Source of the DNA: Aeromonas dhakensis
Lineage (GTDB): Bacteria; Pseudomonadota; Gammaproteobacteria; Enterobacterales; Aeromonadaceae
Assembly: GCF_000820305.1 (NCBI RefSeq)
Contig: NZ_CDBH01000069.1
Coordinates: 152,755 to 216,754, forward strand
Direction of reading: 5' to 3'
DNA length: 64,000 bases
Position 1 is the first letter of the stretch, and each line of letters opens with the position of its first letter. The notes beneath the pieces are model-generated. The model ran no database searches. It was not told the DNA's origin and was given only the letters and a program-made list of their open reading frames with translations. The translations under genes were made by a program, and so were the position numbers. Below, in pieces: positions 56,379 to 64,000 of the stretch.

Positions 56379-57789
56379 GTCTGGCCTGTTCAAGAAGGCG
56401 CCATCCGATACTGTGCTGCCGGCTCCGGAACACCTTGAGTTTGTGGATGACGGAGCGGCCGCCGTCCTGCTGAGTACCCCGACGCGGGCACGTGCCCTGC
56501 TGTGGGCCTGCTTCCTGTTTTTCATGAGTGCCATCATCTGGGCGGCCTGGGCCGAGCTCGATGAGGTGACCGTCGGCCAGGGCAAGGTGATCCCGTCACG
56601 TCAATTGCAGGTGATCCAGAACCTGGAGGGGGGGATCGTCAAGGAGATCTTCGTTAAGGAAGGGGACATCGTCGAGAAAGGGCAGCCACTGCTGCGCATC
56701 GATGATACCCGTTTCCGTTCCGACTTTCGGGAGCGGGAGCAGGAGCTGGTGACCCTCAAGGGGGACATCGCCAGATTGCGGGCGGAGATCCAGAGCGTGG
56801 TGGTCAAGACCGGCCCCAATCTGGGTTGGCGTGAACAGGTGGTGGTTGAAAAGCAGCCCATCGTTTTTCCGGACGGTTATGAGAACGTGTTTGCCGAATA
56901 TGCGACACGGGAAAAGTCGGTGCAGAATGAGCGCCTCAACAACCTGAGCAACCAGCTCTATATTCTGGGTCAGCAGATCGAGCAGAAAGAGCAGGAGACC
57001 ATAGAGCTCAATGCCAAGATAAGGACGGTGGCACGCAGTGTGGATCTGGCGCGCCAGGAGCTCAATATCAGCCGTCCCTTGGCCAAAGAGGGGATCGTGC
57101 CCCAGGTTGAGTTGATCAAGCTGGAGCGCCAGGTCAACGAGATGCAGGGGGAGCTTGAAAGCAATAGGCTGCTGATCCCCAAGCTTGACTCCGTGTTGCG
57201 GGAAACCATTTCCAAGCGCAACGATATTGCGCTGAAGTTTCGGGCCGATTCGCAAACCGAACTCAACGAGCGGCAGGGCAAACTGAGCCAGTTGTCCGAG
57301 GGGCAGGTAGGATTGCGTGACCGGGTGGATCGCACCAGCGTCATCGCTCCGCTCAAAGGGACCATCAAGAAGCTCAAGATCAATACCTTGGGTGGCGTCG
57401 TCCAGCCCGGCATGGATCTGATGGAGATAGTACCGCTGGAAGACACCCTGCTGGTCGAAGCCAAAGTGTCGCCGAAAGATATCGCATTCCTGCGACCGGG
57501 GCTGGAAGCCGTGGTCAAGATCACTGCCTATGACTTCACCATTTATGGTGGATTGCATGGCAAGGTTGAGCAGATAAGTGCCGACTCAATTCAGGATGAA
57601 GATGGCAATTCCTTCTACCTGGTTCGGGTACGCACCGAGAAGAGTTACTTGGGCGATGAGCTTAACGCACTTCCCATCATCCCCGGTATGTTAGCCAGTA
57701 CAGATATTATTACTGGTAAAAAAAGTGTCCTAGACTATTTGCTTAAGCCGATATTACGGGCAAAGCAGTCGGCACTGAGAGAACGATAA
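56371..57789 (+). CDS. lapC: Type I secretion membrane fusion protein (LapC-like)
   Basis: 472 aa HlyD-family adaptor. One N-terminal TM helix (ALLWACFLFFMSAIIWAAWAE), biotinyl-lipoyl half-motifs (VIQNLEGGIVKEIFVKEGDIVEKGQPLL and TLGGVVQPGMDLMEIVP), and a long coiled-coil arm between. Joins the inner-membrane ABC protein to TolC. Overlaps the ABC gene. Confidence 0.93.
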   Translation: MAKSGLFKKAPSDTVLPAPEHLEFVDDGAAAVLLSTPTRARALLWACFLFFMSAIIWAAWAELDEVTVGQGKVIPSRQLQVIQNLEGGIVKEIFVKEGDIVEKGQPLLRIDDTRFRSDFREREQELVTLKGDIARLRAEIQSVVVKTGPNLGWREQVVVEKQPIVFPDGYENVFAEYATREKSVQNERLNNLSNQLYILGQQIEQKEQETIELNAKIRTVARSVDLARQELNISRPLAKEGIVPQVELIKLERQVNEMQGELESNRLLIPKLDSVLRETISKRNDIALKFRADSQTELNERQGKLSQLSEGQVGLRDRVDRTSVIAPLKGTIKKLKINTLGGVVQPGMDLMEIVPLEDTLLVEAKVSPKDIAFLRPGLEAVVKITAYDFTIYGGLHGKVEQISADSIQDEDGNSFYLVRVRTEKSYLGDELNALPIIPGMLASTDIITGKKSVLDYLLKPILRAKQSALRER

Positions 57790-57824
57790 GCCAACAATCT
57801 AAAAACAACATGACTGGAGATACC

Positions 57825-59141
57825 ATGAAGAAGACGATTGTTGCCATGTTAGTAAGTGGCGTCGTGCTGTTCCCGGGCCTAAGCCAGGCACAAACACTGG
57901 AGGAGTCAGTGGCACAGTCATTGGCTACCCATCCCAAAATCAAGGAAGCTTTTGATCTCTATCAGGCGCGACTGTATCAGCATGACGGGGCCAAAGGGGG
58001 TTACTACCCCACCATCGATCTGCGTGGCGGTGTCGGCTACGAGAAGACTGATAGTCCATCAACTCGTCTTAACCCCAATAGTGACGATTCGATGACCCGT
58101 AAAGAGGCCGGTATCAGCCTGCGCCAGATGTTGTTCGACGGCTTCAACGTCAGCAGCAACGTGGCGCGTACCGATGCCGAAGCCAATGCCCAGCGCCTGG
58201 CCATGATCTCCGAGGCGGAGAACACGGCACTGCGGGTGGCCGAGGTCTACCTCAACATGCTGCGCCAGCAGGAGATCCTGGAACTGTCCAAGCAGAACCT
58301 GGAAACCCACGAGCAGATCCGCAGCGACATCAGCAAACGGACCGATTCGGGGTTGGGGTCGACTGCTGACCAGACCCAGATCGATGGTCGGGTAGCCAGA
58401 GCCTACGCTAACCAGGCTGCCGCCGAGAACAACTATCGCGATGCCGAAAGTGAGTTCATCCGGGTGGTCAACGAGATGCCAAAAGATCTGGTACAGCCGG
58501 TTCCGGATGCTCAGCTCATTCCTAGCAGCCTGGATGCTGCACTGAAGACGGCAACCGAAGTTCACCCGACGCTGCTCTCCTCCCTGCAGGATATCGAAGC
58601 CGCCAAATACCAGCATGAAGGTTCCAAATCCGGTTTTTATCCCAACGTCACCTTTGAAGTGGATCAAAACTGGAATGAAGATATCGATGCCGTCAAGGGG
58701 CGCAACGATGACCTGACCGCCATGGTACGGATGCGCTACAACTTGTTCCGCGGTGGTTCCGATCTGGCCCAGAGCAAGGCCACTTCCGCACTCTATTCCC
58801 AGGCCAAGGACATTCACATGAATGCCTTCCGTCAGGTAGAGGAAGGAACCCGCCTGGCCTGGAACGCAAAAGAGTCTTTGGCTAAACAGAAGACCTTCCT
58901 GAAAGAACACGTGGATGCAAGCTATGACACTGTGCAGGCGTACAAGAAGCAGTTTGGTCTCGGTCAACGTACCTTGTTGGACGTATTGAACACCGAAAAC
59001 GAATTGTTTGAAGCGCGCCGCAGCTACATTACAGCCGAGTATGACTCCCTGCTGGCGGATTATCGGATCCTCAATGCCACTGGCAGCCTGCTCAACGCAT
59101 TCAATGTGAAGCAGCCGGCCGATTGGCAAGCCAAACAGTAA
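57825..59141 (+). CDS. TolC-family outer membrane protein (LapE-like)
   Basis: 438 aa. Signal peptide (KKTIVAMLVSGVVLFPGLSQAQ) followed by the duplicated TolC repeat with long coiled-coil helices (KEAFDLYQARLYQHDGAKGGYYPTIDLRGGVGYE; RTLLDVLNTENELFEARRSYITAEYDSLLADYRIL). TGGAGATACC precedes the ATG at 57825; an in-frame ATG at 57810 lacks a site. Third gene of the secretion operon. Confidence 0.92.
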   Translation: MKKTIVAMLVSGVVLFPGLSQAQTLEESVAQSLATHPKIKEAFDLYQARLYQHDGAKGGYYPTIDLRGGVGYEKTDSPSTRLNPNSDDSMTRKEAGISLRQMLFDGFNVSSNVARTDAEANAQRLAMISEAENTALRVAEVYLNMLRQQEILELSKQNLETHEQIRSDISKRTDSGLGSTADQTQIDGRVARAYANQAAAENNYRDAESEFIRVVNEMPKDLVQPVPDAQLIPSSLDAALKTATEVHPTLLSSLQDIEAAKYQHEGSKSGFYPNVTFEVDQNWNEDIDAVKGRNDDLTAMVRMRYNLFRGGSDLAQSKATSALYSQAKDIHMNAFRQVEEGTRLAWNAKESLAKQKTFLKEHVDASYDTVQAYKKQFGLGQRTLLDVLNTENELFEARRSYITAEYDSLLADYRILNATGSLLNAFNVKQPADWQAKQ

Positions 59142-59299
59142 TGGAGTGCGCATCAGGTTTGATGCGAGTGAAAGGGATGGTTGCAGCCGGACTGCCGCCA
59201 TCCCTTGTCTCTGACGGCCATCTCTGGCCAATGCAGTGAGTACCATTGGATCTGTCGAAGATGCATGTGACCGGATGGGATAGAGCAAGCAGTATCGGC

Positions 59300-60022
59300 A
59301 TGGCGTCAACCTCCGGTTTGACCCAGCTGCTGCGCGCTCGCTGGTTACGCTGGTCACTTTGGCTGCTGCTGATATCTCTGCCGTTACTGCTCTCCGCCAG
59401 CCAGCCTCTTACCCCTGAAGATCTCAAACTGGTACAACGGGCTCAGGAGACCTACGGCGTCAGAGCCGGCAAACGGGTCACCACCTGGCGCACACTGGTA
59501 ATGCAAAACCGCGCTGCCGGCCTGACCGACCGTCAGAAACTGGAGAAGGTTAACCAGTTTTTCAACCAGATGCGGTTTATCGACGACATCAAGTTGTGGC
59601 GAAAAAAAGACTACTGGGCAACCCCGCTGGAGTTTTTGGGAGCGGCTGGTGGCGATTGTGAAGACTTCAGCATTTCAAAATACTTTACCCTGCTGGAGCT
59701 GGGTGTTCCGGATGAAAAGATGCGGATGGTCTATGTCAAGGCATTGGATTACAACCAGTTTCATATGGTCGTCGCTTACTATGAAACACCGTCTGCGGTG
59801 CCCGTCATTTTGGATAATTTGATAGGGTCGATCCGGCCTGCCAGTCAACGTAGGGATCTGGTGCCGATATACAGCTTTAACGGTAGTCACTTGTGGTTGA
59901 TGAAGGCGCGTGGTCAAGGGGAACTGGCTGGACAGTCCTCACGCTTGGGATTATGGAATGATTTACGCAATCGCATGACGTCGGGGCGATTGGCTCAGCC
60001 TGTGTTGAATTTGGATGATTAA
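59300..60022 (+). CDS. lapG: Periplasmic adhesin-cleaving cysteine protease LapG (BTLCP)
   Basis: 240 aa from the ATG at 59300; the frame is open to a TTG at 59246. An N-terminal signal anchor (RWSLWLLLISLPLLLSA) is followed by a transglutaminase-like domain with catalytic C120 (AAGGDCEDF), H155 (NQFHMVV) and D172 (LDNLIG), the same order and nearly the same spacing as Pseudomonas LapG. It should cut the retention module of the adhesin at 62218 and release the cell from surfaces. LapG enzymes need Ca2+. It is 3 bp before lapD. Confidence 0.92.
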   Translation: MASTSGLTQLLRARWLRWSLWLLLISLPLLLSASQPLTPEDLKLVQRAQETYGVRAGKRVTTWRTLVMQNRAAGLTDRQKLEKVNQFFNQMRFIDDIKLWRKKDYWATPLEFLGAAGGDCEDFSISKYFTLLELGVPDEKMRMVYVKALDYNQFHMVVAYYETPSAVPVILDNLIGSIRPASQRRDLVPIYSFNGSHLWLMKARGQGELAGQSSRLGLWNDLRNRMTSGRLAQPVLNLDD

Positions 60023-60025
60023 CCT

Positions 60026-61951
60026 ATGACGCTCTACAGACAATTATTGGCAACCATGTTGATCCTGTTCGGGTTGTTGTTTGCAGCTACCTATTGGGTG
60101 CAATTCAACTCGACTCGTACCTATCTGGCCCAACAGCAGGAAACCACCGTCATCAATACAGCCACATCTCTGGGGCTGGCACTGACCCCTTATTTGGAAA
60201 ATGGTGACAAGGTGGGGGCTGAGTCCGTCATTCAGGCGATATTTGACGGGGGATATTATCGTCTGGTCCGTCTGGACTTGCTGGCTTCCAAGGATGTCAT
60301 CGAGCAGGAAAATACCAATAACATTCAAGGTGTTCCCCAATGGTTCATCAATCTTGGGTTGTTTCCCGAGGTATCCAATGAGTCGATCCTGACGTCGGGC
60401 TGGCTGCAACTGGGTAAATTGAAGGTCGTTGGTCATCCCGGCCAGGCCTATTACGAGTTGTGGCGCGGAATGAGTGAGCTTGCCAGCTGGTTCCTGATAG
60501 GTTTTCTGATCACCACCATCTTGCTCATGCGGGCACTCAACTACCTGCTTAAGCCGCTCAAGCAGATTTGTGAGCAGGCCGTCGAGATAGAGCTGCATCA
60601 CTTTGGTCATGCCATTCCCGAACCCAAGACCCATGAATTGAAACAGGTGGTTCAGGCCATCAACACCCTCTCCAGCAAGTTGGCCGTGCAATTCAAAGAG
60701 CAGGCCGACGAGGCTGAAAAACTGCGGGAGCGGGTCTACGTCGACGCCGTCTCCGGCTTGGGCAACCGGGCTTATTTCGTGGGTCAGGTCAACGCCTGGA
60801 TTGCAGAGGCTGGTCAAGGGGGGGTCATGCTGGTTGCCGTCGACATGCTGGACGAGCTGTACCGCGAAGAGGGATTTGCTGCGCGTGACAACATGGTCAA
60901 ATCGATAGCCCAGGCTTTGAAAGAACAATTGAAAGGGTGGGATGGCTCTGCTGTGGCGCGGATCTCGGCAACGGAATATGCCCTGTTGTGCCCGACAGAT
61001 GACCTTTCCCAATTGAAGGATTTGGCTGAAGTGATCAACAGTCGCATCGCCGATCTGGTGGTAAATCCCATGGGTGAGGGGGGCGCCTTGTCCGTCATTG
61101 GTATTGCTGGCCGAGATGGCAACGATGATTTGTCGGCACTGCTGACCAAGGCTGACAATGCGCTGGGCAGGGCCCGCAATGAACGTCGTGGTGCCGTGGT
61201 CATGGAAGGGGGCACAGATCAGGGGTTGATGGGACGCTTGGCTTGGCGTGATCTGGTTCAGGATGCGATTGCACGGCATTTGTGGCGTTTCAAGGCGCAG
61301 CCAGCCTGCCGATTTGATAATGGTCTACGTATGCATGCAGAACTGTTTGCCTCTATCTCTCGCGATGGTACCGATTATTTCGCAGGCCAGTTCCTGCCTG
61401 CCATCGAGCAGTTCAAGCTGGGTGGTGAGTTTGACCAGGCAATACTGGATGCGTCAGTTCCATTACTGCAGCAGCAACCTGATCTGGTCCTGGCGGTCAA
61501 TATTACGGCTGGCTCGCTGTGCTCAGATGAATTCCGTACTTGGTTGACCGGTTATCTGAGCGACAATGCCGGATTGAAAGAGCGCTTGCTGTTCGAGATC
61601 CCTGAAGCCGCCATCATGAAGCACAAGGAGCATGTGACCGCTCTGGTTAATGTTCTGCAAGAGCATGACTTTCAGTGGGGGGTGGATCACTATGGACGCC
61701 ACTTCCAGTCACTGGGGTATCTGGAGGAGCTTGCGCCTTCCTATGTCAAGGTTGACCACGGCTATACCAGCCAGGTTATGGAGCCTGGGGCTGATACTTC
61801 CTTCCTGGCTGCGGTATGTCGTGCTGCCCACAATGCCGGCGTTACAACCATTGCGACCAGAGTGGAAGATCAACACCAGGTCGAGTTGCTTTCAAAGCTT
61901 CATATCGATGGTTACCAAGGCTTTGTACACCCGGCATTTCCGTTGCCGTGA
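60026..61951 (+). CDS. lapD: c-di-GMP receptor LapD
   Basis: 641 aa. TM helix, periplasmic LapD/MoxY N-terminal domain with a Trp-containing loop (GVPQWFINLGLFPEV), second TM, HAMP, GGDEF and EAL domains. The GGDEF signature is replaced by ISATEYAL and the EAL by EIPEAA, so neither catalysis is expected. It should bind c-di-GMP in the cytoplasm and hold LapG at the periplasmic face, protecting the adhesin. Coupled to lapG. Confidence 0.92.
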   Translation: MTLYRQLLATMLILFGLLFAATYWVQFNSTRTYLAQQQETTVINTATSLGLALTPYLENGDKVGAESVIQAIFDGGYYRLVRLDLLASKDVIEQENTNNIQGVPQWFINLGLFPEVSNESILTSGWLQLGKLKVVGHPGQAYYELWRGMSELASWFLIGFLITTILLMRALNYLLKPLKQICEQAVEIELHHFGHAIPEPKTHELKQVVQAINTLSSKLAVQFKEQADEAEKLRERVYVDAVSGLGNRAYFVGQVNAWIAEAGQGGVMLVAVDMLDELYREEGFAARDNMVKSIAQALKEQLKGWDGSAVARISATEYALLCPTDDLSQLKDLAEVINSRIADLVVNPMGEGGALSVIGIAGRDGNDDLSALLTKADNALGRARNERRGAVVMEGGTDQGLMGRLAWRDLVQDAIARHLWRFKAQPACRFDNGLRMHAELFASISRDGTDYFAGQFLPAIEQFKLGGEFDQAILDASVPLLQQQPDLVLAVNITAGSLCSDEFRTWLTGYLSDNAGLKERLLFEIPEAAIMKHKEHVTALVNVLQEHDFQWGVDHYGRHFQSLGYLEELAPSYVKVDHGYTSQVMEPGADTSFLAAVCRAAHNAGVTTIATRVEDQHQVELLSKLHIDGYQGFVHPAFPLP

Positions 61952-61969
61952 GCATGACCAAGTATTTCA

Positions 61970-61993
61970 GGGGCCCACAAGGGCCCCTTTTTT
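61970..61993 (+). terminator. Terminator of the lap secretion operon
   Basis: GGGGCCC-ACAA-GGGCCCCTTTTTT, about 20 bp after lapD. The adhesin gene must therefore have its own promoter. Confidence 0.88.
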
Positions 61994-62005
61994 ATTCGAA
62001 AAATT

Positions 62006-62021
62006 AATAAGCATGCTTATT
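62006..62021. promoter_or_regulatory. Perfect 16-bp palindrome upstream of the adhesin gene
   Basis: AATAAGCATGCTTATT lies just after the lapD terminator in the ~225 bp leader of the adhesin gene. A dimeric regulator could bind here; its identity is unknown. No c-di-GMP riboswitch was recognised in the leader. Confidence 0.4.
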
Positions 62022-62217
62022 CTCAGTTTAATTAGACTAGATAGCTTCATTTGGTGTCGTGCAACTGATTGATTTGACGATATAAAAAAGAACATTCGAT
62101 TTCGTATATTTCCTCTCCCCAGTTTTGACACGAATCCCATACATTTTTGCAACGGATGCAAGAAGCACGGACATCTATGGTGTAGACATCGAGATCCGTC
62201 ACGTTGGAGCAATGGAC

Positions 62218-64000
62218 ATGCGTACCCAAATCATCGACAAAACCGTTGTGGTTTCTGCAGTTGAAGGCAATGTGCAAATCGTGCTGGCTGATGGAAGCAG
62301 CCGCCCTCTGCAAAAAGGAGAGATCCTGCAACCCGGGGCAAAGCTCAACATTGCAGATGATGCCAAATTGTTATTGGCGCCCTACGATGATTCACCGGCG
62401 GCTGCCACACCGGATGCTCCTGCCCATGATGCGCCAGCTACCGGCCAGCCACCGGCTCCGGATGCCGGAAATGCGGCCTCTCCTGATATAGCCGCCTTGC
62501 AAAAGTCGATTTTGCAAGGGGTTGACCCGACGCAAAACTTTGAAGCGTCAGCTGCGGGTGGTGCTCCGGCTGCAGGTGGTGGCGGTGGGATCGGTGGGGT
62601 TGCTGGAGCCAGCGGTAACGGTGGTTTTATAACCATCGACAGGATTGGCGATGCCACTATCGCCGCCGCCGGGTTTGACACTACCTACCAAGCTGAGCCG
62701 GTGGTGGATACCCAGCAGATAGCGGAGCCCTTGCTGGTCAATGAGCTGACGGATCAGGGAGAGCAACTGACCGTTGCTGAAGACGGATCTCTGAGTGGTA
62801 ATCTGCTGGATAACACGGTGAATACCGATGGGCCGCAGGCTGCGTCAGTACTGATCTTCACCTGGGGGGACAATGCCAATATAGCTGCCGGTACCAGCGT
62901 GACCATCGATGGGGTAGGCACACTCATCGTCAATACGGATGGCAGTTTCACATTCACACCGGCTCCCAACTACGATGGCGCCGTTCCACCAGTGATATAT
63001 ACCGTGACTGATGGCACCGACACGGTGCAATCCACCTTGGAGTTGACGATCACCCCCATCAATGATCTCGCCGATGAGGGAGAGAGTGTGGTGGTGACGG
63101 AAGATGTAGCCGTATCGGGCAATCTGCTTGCCAACACCATCGACAATGATGGTCCGCAGGCGGCTTCCGTGTCTGGATTTAGCTGGGGTGGGGTTGCCAA
63201 TGCCACCTTGGGTACACCTGTCAGCCTGGCAGGGATCGGTACTCTGCTGATCAATGCGGATGGTAGCTATCAGTTCACGCCGGCTCCCAATTATGATGGT
63301 CCCGTTCCCGCCGTCAGCTACACCGTCACCGATGGTGTAGCTACCGTCCAATCCACGTTGACTATCGCCATCACGCCGGTTGATGAACCGGCCGAACTTG
63401 CTGGTTTGCAGGTGGAAGGGGGAGAGCTGACGCTCAATGAAGCCTCTTTGGCAGATGGCAGTAATCCCAATGCGGCAGCCTTGACCCAGAGCGGTATTTT
63501 TACCTTCAGTGCAGCCGATGGTGTCCAGAGCTTGACCCTGGGTGGTGTTGCATTGATTACCAATGGACAAACCATCACTTCATTCCCGCAAACCATCGTC
63601 AGCCCGTTGGGCAATCAGTTGACTGTTACCGGCATCAATTACAACCCTGTAACTGGAACGGGGAGCGTGAGTTACAGCTATACCCTGAATGACAGCGAGA
63701 CACACACTCAGCCAGCTAACGATGCATCACTGGTGGAGAGTTTCAATGTTGTGCTGGTCGATCCGGATGGTGACACGGCCAATGGCAGTCTGGATGTTGT
63801 CATTCTGGATGATGTTCCCAGTGTCACCCTGACTTCCAATACGCAAGGGCTGGGGACTGTCTCCGTCGACGAAAGCCTGGTCAGCCTGGGCGGGGTGGGC
63901 GGCGACGGGGTGGCCAGTGCCAGCCTGAGCGCGGCCGACGTGCAGGCTCAGTTCAACCCGGCCTTCGGGGCCGACGGGGCGGGCAGCATCGGCTACAGCC
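62218..64000 (+). CDS. Giant LapA-type adhesin with retention module (N-terminal part)
   Basis: Open to the window end (594 codons seen). Starts MRTQIIDKTVVVSAVEGNVQIVL, a retention module (residues 1-~110) that plugs the secretion channel. Di-alanine LapG sites follow in SAAG (111-114) and PAAG (118-121), then a Gly-rich stretch. Two ~105-residue cadherin/VCBS-like repeats come next, each with EDG(S/V)xSGNLLxNT...DGPQAASV...FTPAPNYDG, then the start of further repeats. The ATG at 62218 has GGAG eight bases before. Expected to be a cell-surface biofilm adhesin exported by the adjacent type I system. Confidence 0.9.
   Translation, partial: MRTQIIDKTVVVSAVEGNVQIVLADGSSRPLQKGEILQPGAKLNIADDAKLLLAPYDDSPAAATPDAPAHDAPATGQPPAPDAGNAASPDIAALQKSILQGVDPTQNFEASAAGGAPAAGGGGGIGGVAGASGNGGFITIDRIGDATIAAAGFDTTYQAEPVVDTQQIAEPLLVNELTDQGEQLTVAEDGSLSGNLLDNTVNTDGPQAASVLIFTWGDNANIAAGTSVTIDGVGTLIVNTDGSFTFTPAPNYDGAVPPVIYTVTDGTDTVQSTLELTITPINDLADEGESVVVTEDVAVSGNLLANTIDNDGPQAASVSGFSWGGVANATLGTPVSLAGIGTLLINADGSYQFTPAPNYDGPVPAVSYTVTDGVATVQSTLTIAITPVDEPAELAGLQVEGGELTLNEASLADGSNPNAAALTQSGIFTFSAADGVQSLTLGGVALITNGQTITSFPQTIVSPLGNQLTVTGINYNPVTGTGSVSYSYTLNDSETHTQPANDASLVESFNVVLVDPDGDTANGSLDVVILDDVPSVTLTSNTQGLGTVSVDESLVSLGGVGGDGVASASLSAADVQAQFNPAFGADGAGSIGYS
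62755..63384 (+). repeat. Tandem extender repeats of the adhesin
   Basis: Two consecutive ~315-bp units encode similar domains: the first runs from about EDGSLSGNLLDNTVNTDGPQ, the second from EDVAVSGNLLANTIDNDGPQ. The motif FTPAPNYDG occurs in both at the same register. A different repeat type (NEASLADGSNPNAAALTQSG...) begins after 63400. Confidence 0.75.

Noticed and set aside
61994..62211. Possible c-di-GMP riboswitch in the adhesin leader.
   Set aside because: The conserved GEMM core motifs are not visible; only AT-rich DNA and a 16-bp palindrome are seen.

Overview
The window looks like chromosomal DNA of an Aeromonas species. The protein-coding DNA is GC-rich. The housekeeping proteins are of the Aeromonas/Vibrio/Shewanella type. 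An AsaP1-type aspzincin metalloprotease and a DUF2157-DUF4401-GDYXXXLXY trio also point to Aeromonas. The genus call is inference from family resemblance; no database search was run.

Layout. 1-14.3 kb: two tandem periplasmic solute-binding proteins, the DUF2157/DUF4401/GDYXXXLXY operon, a Mn2+-exporter-like TMEM165/GDT1 protein behind a yybP-ykoY riboswitch, yciH, the feoABC ferrous-iron operon with FNR and Fur sites, a WbuC-type cupin, glgC, pilU, a small DMT protein, a third solute-binding protein and btuCD. 14.3-29 kb: biosynthesis and central metabolism, namely aroH-type DAHP synthase, dgkA, serA, rpiA, ygfA, a MetJ-boxed NhaC-family transporter (probable MetT), dapB, carAB with a regulated leader, and a leuA2-type isopropylmalate synthase behind a long leader. 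29-38 kb: an accessory zone with a sterol-desaturase-family enzyme and a DUF1615 lipoprotein. It contains a visibly AT-rich island with a broken NACHT NTPase (predicted anti-phage NLR-like protein) beside remnants of PLD-like and NERD genes. An outer-membrane barrel and a CHASE4-GAF sensor follow. 38-46.3 kb: DedA, SpeG, an RhlE-like helicase, DUF2913, the aspzincin and a stand-alone paralogue of its propeptide, a divergent soxR/questin-oxidase-like pair, an O-methyltransferase and an NTF2-like protein. 46.3-53.8 kb: gltBD and the divergent radical-SAM gene yhcC. 54.2-64 kb: a complete Lap-type adhesion system (type I secretion ABC, adaptor and TolC proteins, LapG protease, LapD c-di-GMP receptor) followed by the start of a giant repeat adhesin that runs off the end of the window.

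How the genes work together. The Lap block is one functional unit. The type I secretion system exports the adhesin, LapG can cleave its N-terminal retention module at a di-alanine site, and LapD, with degenerate GGDEF/EAL domains, should sequester LapG when c-di-GMP is high. feoABC is set for anaerobic, iron-poor induction. carAB, leuA, dapB, serA, aroH and gltBD are amino-acid and nucleotide biosynthesis genes with individual promoters and leaders.

The most unusual items are these: the NACHT gene carrying a one-base frameshift at a T7 run plus an in-frame TAA; the free propeptide-like protein next to the aspzincin; a SoxR operator facing a questin-oxidase-like gene; and two places (rpiA and the outer-membrane barrel gene) where a diverged second copy of a gene's 3' end lies directly downstream, like scars of allelic replacement.
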